Both the position numbers and the translations under genes were made by a program. Positions 28,187-35,569 of a stretch of 64,000 bases of DNA are shown here, piece by piece. Source of the stretch: Symmachiella macrocystis (GTDB taxonomy: Bacteria; Planctomycetota; Planctomycetia; Planctomycetales; Planctomycetaceae). The notes under the pieces were generated by a model, which did not search any database, was not told where the DNA came from, and was given only the letters and a program-made list of their open reading frames with translations. Each line of letters starts with the position of its first letter. Position 1 is the stretch's first letter. The stretch covers positions 248,001 to 312,000 of the forward strand of contig NZ_SJPP01000001.1 of assembly GCF_007860075.1 (NCBI RefSeq), in the 5' to 3' direction.

Positions 28187-30346
28187 TCAACCGGTGGAAG
28201 CAGCGGAAGCATTCTCCGGCCATTTTTGCAAGACCGCCGCCACGAACTCAGGAGATACGCGTTGCAGTTTGATGTGCTGGTCAGTGATAGATTCGGCGCT
28301 GACACGCGTACAAGCGATATAGAGGATGGCACTGATCCAGAGAATGACAGCAAGGGTGCCCACTGTGATCGTCCCCCCGACGACTACGTCTGGATCATTC
28401 CAATAGGCGTCGGCTAAGATCATAAATGTCACTACGGTTAATAGCGATACTCCGATTAGACCACTGATTGCCCATTTGAGTAACCGCCGCCAATGACGGC
28501 GATGTTTGGGACAGACCGAGCAAGGGATGCGCATGCGTGTCGTTCTCATAAATCCATAATCGCCGACTCGCTTACACATCCCATAATCAGTGAACGTATG
28601 GTTGACGCGTTCAAACGCCGGTACTCCGCAGACCATGCAGACGTCGGGTAGCAATTCCGTTTCGACCTGCTGCCGCGTCAACGACACCCAATCACGGCCG
28701 GTGTTGCGCGATATCGTGGATGGCGACGTTGATGCTGAGTATGGCACTGCACGTCCCGCGGCACTGATGGCTTGCTGTAATGAATTGTGTCGTTCAGTTG
28801 AGGGACGTCGTTGTAGCCAATACTTTAGATCCCAGGTTCCAACAATCATCAAGGCCATACTGATCCCCAGGGCCATCAGGAATCCGACGCTTGGGTTTGC
28901 GTCCGTGCGATCCAGGCACACATCAGCATACAGCAAAACAAAACAAAACGAGGTCACGCTAGCGAGAAAAATAATCCAGGGCCGCCACCAAGGTCGTTTT
29001 CTGGATGTGGTTCCAACGATCATGGCCAATGCGAGGACGAAAAACACAACCGTCACAATAACACTGATCGAATGGTCGTAGCCGAACCTATGCAAACCGT
29101 GACTGTTAGAATGCCGAGTGTTGTTTGCCCAAGGAATAAACGCCAGCAGGAATCCAATCACACTGAGAATCGCCGCCGCGACGCCGGGGACCGCTGGGGC
29201 GGCAAAGAAACGGCGAATCGCTCTGGGCCGCACGCCGCCGGCGACTTTTCCGACTGCGCCTTCAAAAATTGTCGAGACTCCCGGCCAGACGCCGCCCAAC
29301 TCTTGAATGCTCTGGAGCGCCTCGCTGCTGTAGATACCGCGAATGAGATTCACCTGCTCGCTGATTTCACCGGCATGCTGGTACCGGCGATCCGGTTCAC
29401 GGGCCAAGGCGCGCAGCACGACTTTATCCAAACGGGCGTCGACTTCGATTTGCTGCGAGGGAGGATCAAACTGTCCCAGCGGAAGATGGCCGGTGAGCAT
29501 TTCATAGAACACCACGCCGAGTGAATAAATATCGGCGCGATGATCGACAGTATTCGAACCCTCCATCTGTTCGGGGGCCATGTACAGCGGCGTCCCCATC
29601 ACCTGATGCGTGCCGGTCAGGGTAAAGTCTAATTCCGAACCGGAGGCGAGCTTTGCCAAACCAAAGTCGGCGATCTTCACCCGGCCACTGCGGTCCAGAA
29701 GAATGTTTTCCGGTTTGATGTCACGATGCACCACACCGGCTTCATGTGCGAATTGTAGTGCGTCACAGATCTGCGGAATGATGGCCAAGGATTGCACAGC
29801 AGAGAGATCCCCGCCGGCGATCAAATGCCGCAAGTTGGCACCGTCGACAAATTCCATCACGAAGTAATACAACGCGCTGGGCGTTTCTTCGCCGAGATCC
29901 GACTGCGACATCACGACTTCACCGAAGTCGTGCACAGCAACGATGCCGGGATGACTGAGGCGAGCCAACGTGCGGGCTTCGCGATTGAAGCGTTCGGCAA
30001 AGGCGGGGTCGTTGGCTGATTCGGGGCGAATGATTTTCAACGCAACGAGCCGGTCTAATTTTTTCTGCCGCGCCGTATAGACCGCTCCCATCCCCCCCTG
30101 CCCTAGCAGCGCGAGGATTTCCAGTTGTGGAAAATGCTTGGCCAATAACGTCGGGAGCGGCGGAACGAAGCCGCCCGCTGGTGGAGTTTTCACAACCAAC
30201 AACCCTGCTTCGGCGGAACTGGCACCATCATTGCCACCGTCGTCATCATTCAGCCCGGCTGCAAACAGGCAATCAGGGCAAAGCCCCGACGGAAAGTCAA
30301 AAGCCATTTCACAGCCGCAAGTCGGGCATTGGGGAAGAGTCGCCAT
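28187..30346 (-). CDS. Serine/threonine protein kinase with zinc-ribbon and membrane helices
   Basis: 719 residues. Residues 1-30 form a zinc ribbon (CPTCGCEM and CPDC). The Hanks-type kinase domain covers about 75-340: Gly loop GQGGMG at 82-87, ATP lysine K104 in VALK, catalytic HRD at 207-209 (HRDIKPEN), DFG at 227-229 and GTPLYMAPEQ in the activation segment. About four transmembrane helices follow (AAILSVIGFLLAFIPWA and onward), then a cytoplasm-like segment with Cys pairs (CMVCGVPA, IPCSVCPKHRRHW) that may be a second metal site, then two more helices. The gene lies downstream of an ECF-type sigma factor on the same strand, the known planctomycete pairing of sigma factors and kinases. 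Substrates unknown. Confidence 0.93.
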   Translation of the reverse strand: MATLPQCPTCGCEMAFDFPSGLCPDCLFAAGLNDDDGGNDGASSAEAGLLVVKTPPAGGFVPPLPTLLAKHFPQLEILALLGQGGMGAVYTARQKKLDRLVALKIIRPESANDPAFAERFNREARTLARLSHPGIVAVHDFGEVVMSQSDLGEETPSALYYFVMEFVDGANLRHLIAGGDLSAVQSLAIIPQICDALQFAHEAGVVHRDIKPENILLDRSGRVKIADFGLAKLASGSELDFTLTGTHQVMGTPLYMAPEQMEGSNTVDHRADIYSLGVVFYEMLTGHLPLGQFDPPSQQIEVDARLDKVVLRALAREPDRRYQHAGEISEQVNLIRGIYSSEALQSIQELGGVWPGVSTIFEGAVGKVAGGVRPRAIRRFFAAPAVPGVAAAILSVIGFLLAFIPWANNTRHSNSHGLHRFGYDHSISVIVTVVFFVLALAMIVGTTSRKRPWWRPWIIFLASVTSFCFVLLYADVCLDRTDANPSVGFLMALGISMALMIVGTWDLKYWLQRRPSTERHNSLQQAISAAGRAVPYSASTSPSTISRNTGRDWVSLTRQQVETELLPDVCMVCGVPAFERVNHTFTDYGMCKRVGDYGFMRTTRMRIPCSVCPKHRRHWRRLLKWAISGLIGVSLLTVVTFMILADAYWNDPDVVVGGTITVGTLAVILWISAILYIACTRVSAESITDQHIKLQRVSPEFVAAVLQKWPENASAASTG

Positions 30347-30477
30347 GATATTTTCGCCTCAAATATCAGAACTTCGCACGAGTGGACACCCCTTACTTGC
30401 GGATTCCCCAAATAATGTTACAGAAATATTTTGAAATTTTCTCGCCCTGAACGCGTTCACCCGAATGGAACGTCGAT

Positions 30478-30705
30478 TCAAAATCACCCCGCAGGGGTTC
30501 ATCAACATAGCCCAGGGGAAGCGGCAAAGCGGCGCCGCCCTGGGAAAAATCCGAATTGGGTTGGCCGAACCCTGAAGGGGTTCCTGACCTGTTGTGCACG
30601 TGAATTCAGAAGGGATGATCAATTGAACAACCCCTTCAGGGTTGCCTGTCCCGCTTGTTTCTACCCAGGGTGCGTTCACTTCGTTCGCGACCCTGAGCTA
30701 TGATG
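30478..30705. repeat. Planctomycete-type intergenic repeat element
   Basis: The 385-base gap between the sigma factor and kinase genes holds no gene but many inverted repeats. AACCCTGAAGGGGTT at 30568-30582 is the exact reverse complement of AACCCCTTCAGGGTT at 30629-30643. CCCAGGGG and CCCTGGG flank a GCGGCAAAGCGGCGCCGC stretch near 30510-30545, and a CCCAGGGTGCG / CGACCCTGAG pair lies near 30665-30700. The makeup matches interspersed elements common in planctomycete intergenic regions; no coding capacity or mobility gene is seen. Confidence 0.7.
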
Positions 30706-30731
30706 TCAGACGCCTACGGTGTGAAATATTG

Positions 30732-31490
30732 TTACGCTCCACCACCACGCACGGCTAAGCGCAAGCGGGTAATTTCTTCGGTGATGGATTCTTCTGGGCC
30801 GATGGTTTGGGCGACCGCTTCTTGGAGCAGTTCCTTATAACGTTGTCGTAGGCGATGCACGGCGACGCGTATGGCGGCGGGGGTCATCGCTAGTTTTTCG
30901 GCGACCTCCGCGTGCGCGGGAGCGAGTGTGCCGGCGGTTAGATAGATTTTGCATTGCGCGAACAAGTCCGCTTTGCCCTTCTGTTGATATTCCGCTTCCA
31001 GACGCAGCATCACGTCGTCAAGCAGCGTCAATGCCCAACGACGGGCGTAGATCTTTTCGGGCGTCCAATCATCGGTGGGTTCGTATTGGTACCGCTGTTC
31101 CCCCACGGCGACGTCGATCGAAAACAGTGACCGTCCACCACCCCGCTTCTGCGTCTGCTGCCGCTCATGTTCGTGTGACAAGAACCGCTTGAATACCGTT
31201 AGCAAAAACGAACGAAACCGACCGCGCTGTTGGTCGGCGGTCCGCAGAAAACCTTTGTCAATCAAACTGACGAAGAAACTTTGCGTTAAATCTGCCGCAT
31301 CTTCCGGAGCGTATCCGCGGCGCCGCGCAAATGCATACAAGGGATACCAATAGGTTTGGCACAACGTCGCAAGCGCATCGTCGGCGGCGGGTGAGGAACG
31401 TTGCCCGGCGGCCAACACGACACTCCACCGCGTCGTGGCGAACGCGGCGCGGTGTGGGACCGGTGATGGGCTGGGGTGTTCGGTGTGCAT
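30732..31490 (-). CDS. ECF-like RNA polymerase sigma factor (planctomycete type)
   Basis: 252 residues. Region 2 is visible at about 40-110 (LCQTYWYPLYAFARRRGYAP, DAADLTQSFFVSLIDKGFL, GRFRSFLLTVFKRFLSHEHE). Region 4 with its helix-turn-helix is at about 195-230 (EVAEKLAMTPAAIRVAVHRL). Between them is the long acidic linker typical of the planctomycete-type sigma factors. The ATRWSVVLAAG start is characteristic of this group. No anti-sigma gene is adjacent. Instead a large Ser/Thr kinase lies downstream on the same strand, as described for planctomycete sigma factors thought to be controlled by kinases. The promoters it recognises are unknown. Confidence 0.92.
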   Translation of the reverse strand: MHTEHPSPSPVPHRAAFATTRWSVVLAAGQRSSPAADDALATLCQTYWYPLYAFARRRGYAPEDAADLTQSFFVSLIDKGFLRTADQQRGRFRSFLLTVFKRFLSHEHERQQTQKRGGGRSLFSIDVAVGEQRYQYEPTDDWTPEKIYARRWALTLLDDVMLRLEAEYQQKGKADLFAQCKIYLTAGTLAPAHAEVAEKLAMTPAAIRVAVHRLRQRYKELLQEAVAQTIGPEESITEEITRLRLAVRGGGA

Positions 31491-31590
31491 GCCGGGTATT
31501 GTAACACGCTATGAATCGGGTACGTGATTGGACTTGGGAAAACTTCTGAGCGGCGGGTTATTTGGGATTTCTGTCGTGGCTGTGATCCAG

Positions 31591-31613
31591 CACTGGCGGG
31601 CAAGCCGCCAGTG
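31591..31613. repeat. Interspersed palindrome
   Basis: CACTGGCGG-GCAAG-CCGCCAGTG is a perfect nine-pair hairpin in the space between the divergent sigma factor and PadR genes. It is followed by a similar GACCGCCAGCGGTC palindrome near 31627-31640. It looks like a short planctomycete intergenic repeat. Confidence 0.65.
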
Positions 31614-31690
31614 GGACCCGGCGCAAGACCGCCAGCGGTCGGCTGGAAAGACATTCGGACGAGGGTGACTTTTCTTGGGAAAGCTTCGGG

Positions 31691-31716
31691 TTGACATACC
31701 TCGAACTAAAAGGTAT
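31691..31716 (+). promoter_or_regulatory. Candidate PadR promoter/operator
   Basis: ATACCT (31696-31701) and AGGTAT (31711-31716) form a dyad with a nine-base spacer, 11 bases before the PadR ATG. TTGACA at 31691-31696 overlaps its left arm and could be a -35 box. PadR proteins bind such dyads and usually repress their own genes, so autoregulation is likely; the -10 box is not convincing. Confidence 0.6.
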
Positions 31717-31726
31717 CACCCCCGCC

Positions 31727-32086
31727 ATGACACGCAAACGAACCAATCCTGACTTCCTCAACGGTGTGCCGGAACTACTCATTTTGCGACTCCTGTCGCG
31801 GCGGAGTATGTACGGTTATGAGATCGTGCAGGAAATTAAACAGTCGACCGACCAAGTATTGGAATTCGGCGAAGGGTGTATCTATCCACTGCTGCATAAG
31901 CTGGAAGCGCAAAAGCTACTGACCTGCGAAAAGAGCGTCGTAGGAGGCCGCAAACGGGTGACGTATCGCACTTCAGCTGCGGGCAAAAAACGCATGGCGG
32001 CTTCTGAGGCGCATTGGCGGCGGATTGTGGCAGCCATCGGCGGTGTGTTGGAGGGCGCGACGCATGGTCGACCGGAATTGGCATAA
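31727..32086 (+). CDS. PadR-family transcriptional regulator
   Basis: 119 residues from the ATG at 31727 (MTRKRTNPDF...). An upstream TTG in frame lies in the probable promoter and is rejected. The PadR winged helix is clear: GVPELLILRLLSRRSMYGYE, EIKQSTDQVLEFGEGCIYPL, LHKLEAQKLL and the wing VVGGRKRVTYRTSAAGKK. The short C-terminal helix classes it as PadR subfamily 2. The next gene overlaps its 3' end and encodes a HAAS-like membrane protein, the usual partner of PadR regulators of this type. The ligand or signal is unknown. Confidence 0.92.
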   Translation: MTRKRTNPDFLNGVPELLILRLLSRRSMYGYEIVQEIKQSTDQVLEFGEGCIYPLLHKLEAQKLLTCEKSVVGGRKRVTYRTSAAGKKRMAASEAHWRRIVAAIGGVLEGATHGRPELA

Positions 32087-32867
32087 CCAACTACAACAGG
32101 AACTCGCCCGGCAAGGCTTGCCGCGGCTTTATACCGAGCGGCTTATGGATGAGCTGCTCGATCACGCGCTATGTCTCAAGGAGGAGACGAACGTCATGGA
32201 CGCGACAAAAATACCCGATGCTCCGGTGGAGCGGGTCGGGAAACCGGAACAGTTGGCCCAAGCAGCGGGCGAGGAGTATCGCCGGCGGACGTGGCTGGGA
32301 CGTCATCCGATTTTGACGTTTCTGATCGCACCGTTGCCAATGTTGGTATTGAGTTGGATACTTTGCATGTTGGTGTTTGTATGCACTGCCGAACTGGTCG
32401 AGGAATTCAACGACGGACAGCAGGGCATCACTAAGTCGACGGTCTCATCAACGACGCTGTTGTTGATGGAAACCGCATTCTATATCTGGGCGGCGGCGCC
32501 GTTTGTGCTGACGACCTGTTTACTTTGTTGGATGGCACAACGGACGGCGCGGGGTCCCAAGTGGATGTTGGCCGCCGGTTTGATCGTGACATTGGTCGCT
32601 GCCGTGTTTCATTCGCAAATGGCGCTGCCCACGCAGCCGGGTAACGGACAACTCTCTACCGGATTTGGGTTTCCTGCCTGGGGAGTAACTGCTGTCGCTG
32701 CGGAGACGGATACGATTTCGTTTGCGACGAACCGGCATCTGCTGGGACGGATTTTGTTTCCGCTGTTGCCGTTTGCGGTATGTGGATTGTTTTTGTGGCG
32801 CAATTCACGCGGAACGCCGCGACCGCCGATGCTGACGCAGGCAGCGCCCATGTCAGCTAGTCATTAA
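32064..32867 (+). CDS. HAAS-like membrane protein, PadR partner
   Basis: 267 residues from the ATG at 32064, which lies inside the 3' end of the PadR gene (23-base overlap) and is preceded by GGAGG; translational coupling is likely. The N-terminal 80 residues are a helical, acidic HAAS-type domain (LPRLYTERLMDELLDHALCL, ERVGKPEQLAQAAGEEYRR) known to accompany PadR proteins. It is followed by about four transmembrane helices (ILTFLIAPLPMLVLSWILCM; METAFYIWAAAPFVLTTCLL; WMLAAGLIVTLVAAVF; the last near 240-258). I infer that the membrane protein senses a signal and sequesters or releases PadR. Function otherwise unknown. Confidence 0.75.
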   Translation: MVDRNWHNQLQQELARQGLPRLYTERLMDELLDHALCLKEETNVMDATKIPDAPVERVGKPEQLAQAAGEEYRRRTWLGRHPILTFLIAPLPMLVLSWILCMLVFVCTAELVEEFNDGQQGITKSTVSSTTLLLMETAFYIWAAAPFVLTTCLLCWMAQRTARGPKWMLAAGLIVTLVAAVFHSQMALPTQPGNGQLSTGFGFPAWGVTAVAAETDTISFATNRHLLGRILFPLLPFAVCGLFLWRNSRGTPRPPMLTQAAPMSASH

Positions 32868-33016
32868 GCACACGCGGGTTTTATAGATCCAAGTGATTGG
32901 GGAGGGAGCGTGGGCTCCGTCCCCAATTTTTATGAGCTAAGGACCACGCAATCACCCGATCTCCCCGTTCCGGCGCGCCATTGACAACCGAATCGGCATT
33001 GGTAGGATGGACTTCG

Positions 33017-33048
33017 CACGTTGGGAGACATTGGTCTCTGGACGTGCC
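33017..33048 (+). ncRNA. Hairpin just upstream of the cobalamin riboswitch
   Basis: GCACGT...ACGTGC encloses GAGAC-ATTG-GTCTC, giving a long interrupted stem in the leader just before the riboswitch. It could be part of the leader RNA, a protein site, or an upstream transcript end; there is no T-run. Confidence 0.4.
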
Positions 33049-33065
33049 ACAAGACCTGGGTGTCT

Positions 33066-33234
33066 CTCGTAACTTGGTGTTCGGGAGAAGAATAGGGAAA
33101 ACGGTGCAAATCCGTTGCGGTCCCGCCGCTGTAATCGGGGACGAACGCTGCAACAAACCACTGTTGGCACGGGATGCCGCGGGAAGGTGCAGTCAGTAGT
33201 GCGATCCGAGAGCCAGAAGACCTGCCCAGTCGTC
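33066..33234 (+). ncRNA. Cobalamin (B12) riboswitch
   Basis: All main conserved blocks of the cobalamin aptamer are readable in order on the plus strand: the G-rich segment AATAGGGAAAACGGTGCAAA (33091-33110) with TCCG, the following CCCGCCGCTGTAATCGGGGA (33122-33141), the CCACTG...GGGAAGG pair (33158-33187) and the B12 box AGAGCCAGAAGACCTGCC (33209-33226). The end points are approximate. It lies about 200 bases upstream of the DUF1559 gene and should lower expression of the downstream genes when adenosyl- or methylcobalamin is plentiful. A run of eight T follows at 33237-33244, but I cannot see a proper terminator stem there, so the control mode (transcriptional or translational) is undecided. 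Confidence 0.95.
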
Positions 33235-33436
33235 GATTTTTTTTGCGAACGGCTCTTTCGAGGACAAAGACGTTGCGCCACGACCACGCACGATATTCTG
33301 CTGCGCGTCTCCTTTAGAGGGATTTTTTCCGCGCCCCGGGTCTCGGCTGATTGCGCCGCTGTTTTGCCTCGTTTTTAATTCGTTCGCGATGAAGCTGCGC
33401 GCTGTGCGCGGCGATGTTTGACAACGAGGTATTGTC

Positions 33437-34435
33437 ATGAGTTTGAAGAATAATTCTGAGCGCGATTGCCAGCTTGGTTCTGCGCGGGTTTCCCAGCTAG
33501 GTTGTGCGCGGGTCTCACGACCCCGCACTGTGAAAACCTGCGGTCGGGAAAGTGGCCAGGTCGGGAGACCTGGCCGCAACGGTCCGACGCACTCCACTGG
33601 CCGTCGGCGTGGTTTTACGCTGATTGAATTGCTGGTGGTGATTGCCATTATTGCAATTTTGGTAGCGTTGTTGCTGCCGGCTGTACAGCAAGCCCGTGAA
33701 GCGGCGCGGCGGACGCAGTGCCGCAGTCGGCTCAAACAACTTGTGTTGGCGGTGCATAATTATGCGGATGTTTATGGAGAAATGATGCCGCCGTATCGCA
33801 TTGATGATGCGCAGGAAATCGCTTATCAGATCGGTGCGGGTAGCGTGCGGGGCACGACTAAGTTTTGGTTCGGCACGGTTGATTTCGCGAACCCGGACCC
33901 TAATACACAATTTGAATTCCAGTCCGCCATATTGGCTCCCTATTTGGAAACCAATCGCTCGGTGTTTCAATGTCCCAACTTCGATGAGTCCGATGTGGAC
34001 GTGGTTCGTTTCGGGCAAATGGCCAGCGGGTATGCATACAACGGGCACTATCTGGGCAAAGGGACGGACTACGATTATGGGAGTTGGCCGACGATCACAG
34101 TCAGTTCCGAGCCAATGACCTACCGGTTCAATGCTGTCCGACAAATGACGCAAACGATCGCGTTCTCTGACAGCGCCATTTACAACACGTGGACCTATCC
34201 CACCGGTACGTTTCTAGAAAACTGGTTGCTCGAACCACCAAGCAGGACGCAACCTTCGGTGCACTTTCGGCATAGCGGCGCAGCCGTCGTGGCGTTCATG
34301 GACGGGCATGTGGAAATGAAGACGCCCGATTTCATTCAATTGCCGGTGTGGTTTTCACCCGCCGACGTTCAGGCCAATCGAGACCATGAACTTGGTTTTA
34401 TTGGTCCCGACGATGAGCTGTACGACCGCGAATAG
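33437..34435 (+). CDS. DUF1559 prepilin-like protein under B12 riboswitch
   Basis: 332 residues. The type IV prepilin signal is [21 protein letters not shown] with the processing site at G59/F60, followed by the DUF1559 signature [17 protein letters not shown] and, near the C-terminus, the H-X9-DG type segment [22 protein letters not shown]1559 proteins are abundant, planctomycete-specific pseudopilin-like surface proteins of unknown function. Odd points: a leader of 58 residues before the cleavage site, containing a tandem 24-bp duplication (33469-33516) and a CCAGGTCGGGAGACCTGG palindrome, both repeat-like. No closer start codon exists and GAGGT precedes the ATG. It is the first gene behind the cobalamin riboswitch, so a role in B12 capture is suspected. 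Confidence 0.88.
   Translation: MSLKNNSERDCQLGSARVSQLGCARVSRPRTVKTCGRESGQVGRPGRNGPTHSTGRRRGFTLIELLVVIAIIAILVALLLPAVQQAREAARRTQCRSRLKQLVLAVHNYADVYGEMMPPYRIDDAQEIAYQIGAGSVRGTTKFWFGTVDFANPDPNTQFEFQSAILAPYLETNRSVFQCPNFDESDVDVVRFGQMASGYAYNGHYLGKGTDYDYGSWPTITVSSEPMTYRFNAVRQMTQTIAFSDSAIYNTWTYPTGTFLENWLLEPPSRTQPSVHFRHSGAAVVAFMDGHVEMKTPDFIQLPVWFSPADVQANRDHELGFIGPDDELYDRE
33469..33516 (+). repeat. Tandem 24-bp duplication inside the DUF1559 leader
   Basis: Two abutting 24-bp units (33469-33492 and 33493-33516) differ at three positions and encode QLGSARVS and QLGCARVS. Because the unit length is a multiple of three the frame is kept. It lengthens the cytoplasmic leader of the prepilin-like protein. 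Confidence 0.85.
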
Positions 34436-34460
34436 TGAAGCGAGTCACGCTGAATAAGGA

Positions 34461-34490
34461 AAACCGCGCGCCACCTCGGCGCCGCGGTTT
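34461..34490 (+). terminator. Strong hairpin after the DUF1559 gene
   Basis: AAACCGCG-CGCC / GGCG-C-CGCGGTTT forms a stem of about twelve pairs with one bulge and a short loop. It lies 25 bases after the DUF1559 stop and 45 bases before the next start. There is no immediate T-run (a seven-T run is 20 bases further on), so it may be a partial terminator or a 3'-end stabiliser that sets different levels for the two genes. Confidence 0.45.
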
Positions 34491-34534
34491 GTCCTTCGCT
34501 ATTCCCTGCACTTTTTTTCTGACAGGAGGTCGAT

Positions 34535-34870
34535 TTGTCACTCTCGAAATCCGTGGCAGCCATGTTGCTACCGCTTGCGCTGACTGTGCTATTCGCAACG
34601 GGTTGTTCCAATGGCCCCCCTGCCGACAAGCCGGTCGATGTTGTCTATCGTTGCTCTGAAACCGGCAACTATGTTTCCGCACCGCCGCAACCGGTCCCGG
34701 CGGTCAACCCGCACACCGGTCGCGCGACGCTGCAACGGGCACTGTATTGTCCGCAGTGCCAGCACTGGTATGTCGTGCCGCCCCCGAATGTACACAACGG
34801 CCCGGTTGCGGGGTATCTCTGTCCACAGCACAAGCTGGCGATGCAGGAACAAGGTCCGCTACCAGAGTAA
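34535..34870 (+). CDS. Small cysteine-rich lipoprotein in the B12 operon
   Basis: 111 residues. The start is a TTG, decided by a perfect AGGAGGT four bases upstream and by the signal peptide that follows at once (SVAAMLLPLALTVLFATGC, lipobox ATGC, Cys24). The mature part is about 88 residues and has a split zinc-ribbon-like pattern: YRCSETG, then ALYCPQCQHWYVVPPP and YLCPQHK. I recognise no named family. Position between the riboswitch-controlled prepilin-like gene and the DUF71 gene suggests an envelope role in cobalamin or metal capture, which is inference only. Gaps are 99 bases upstream and 9-33 downstream. Confidence 0.75.
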   Translation: MSLSKSVAAMLLPLALTVLFATGCSNGPPADKPVDVVYRCSETGNYVSAPPQPVPAVNPHTGRATLQRALYCPQCQHWYVVPPPNVHNGPVAGYLCPQHKLAMQEQGPLPE

Positions 34871-34903
34871 CGGCCTTGAATGGTCGCAACGAGAACTCAA
34901 CTC

Positions 34904-35569
34904 ATGTCCGCATTGATTTACGTCTGTTTTAGCGGCGGCAAAGATAGCCTGTTGATGTTGCACGAACTGAAATCCGCCGGGGAGTGGGACGTTGTGAAAC
35001 TGATCACGACCATCACCGCCGGATACGACCGCATCAGCATGCATGGTGTCCGCCGCGAGTTGCTGCACCGCCAGGCGGTTGCACTAGAAATCCCACTGTT
35101 GGAAGTGGCCATTTCTCCACAGGCCAATAACGACGAATACGAATCGGCCATGAGACGGGCCTGGAAAGAAGCCGTCCAAAGCGGGATCGACACAATTGCA
35201 TTCGGCGATATTTTTCTGCAAGACCTCAAGGAGTATCGCGAGCGACAGCTAGCGGGACATGCTCTGCAATGTCATTTTCCCTTATGGCAACGTGAGACGG
35301 CGGACCTTGTTCGGTTGTTTATCGATCTGGGTTACCGCGCTATCACCACGTGTGTTGATCCACGAAAACTCGACGCCTCCTTTGCGGGCCGAATCATCGA
35401 CGACGAGTTTCTGAATGATCTCCCCGAGGGCGTCGATCCTTGCGGAGAGAATGGGGAATTCCACTCATTCGTTTTTGACGGACCGTTGTTTCGAGAACCC
35501 GTTTGTTTTTCACGCGGCGAAGTCATCGACCGCGACAACTTTCTATTTTGTGAATTGAATCCACAATGA
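34904..35569 (+). CDS. DUF71/Dph6-type PP-loop ATPase, probable B12-salvage branch
   Basis: 221 residues from the ATG at 34904 (an ATG at 34880 would add eight residues). The PP-loop nucleotide motif is SGGKDS at residues 10-15, and the family segments MHGVRRELLHRQAVALEIPL and IDTIAFGDIFLQDLKEYRE follow. The C-terminal half contains GVDPCGENGEFHSFVFDGPL, typical of the diphthine--ammonia ligase fold. Bacteria lack diphthamide. Published comparative genomics proposed that one bacterial DUF71 group works in cobalamin salvage (amidation chemistry), based on B12 gene neighbourhoods. This gene fits that group: it sits behind a B12 riboswitch and near a BtuF-like gene. Its stop overlaps the next start (ATGA). 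Confidence 0.88.
   Translation: MSALIYVCFSGGKDSLLMLHELKSAGEWDVVKLITTITAGYDRISMHGVRRELLHRQAVALEIPLLEVAISPQANNDEYESAMRRAWKEAVQSGIDTIAFGDIFLQDLKEYRERQLAGHALQCHFPLWQRETADLVRLFIDLGYRAITTCVDPRKLDASFAGRIIDDEFLNDLPEGVDPCGENGEFHSFVFDGPLFREPVCFSRGEVIDRDNFLFCELNPQ

Noticed and set aside
31691-31726. Upstream TTG as the PadR start
   Set aside because: It falls in the candidate promoter dyad and adds 12 residues outside the PadR fold; the ATG at 31727 fits better.
33237-33244. Run of eight T after the riboswitch as an intrinsic terminator
   Set aside because: I could not find a stable stem directly before it, so the control mechanism is left open.
34880-34903. ATG at 34880 as the start of the DUF71 gene
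   Set aside because: The PP-loop motif normally lies about ten residues from the N-terminus, which fits the ATG at 34904; not excluded.
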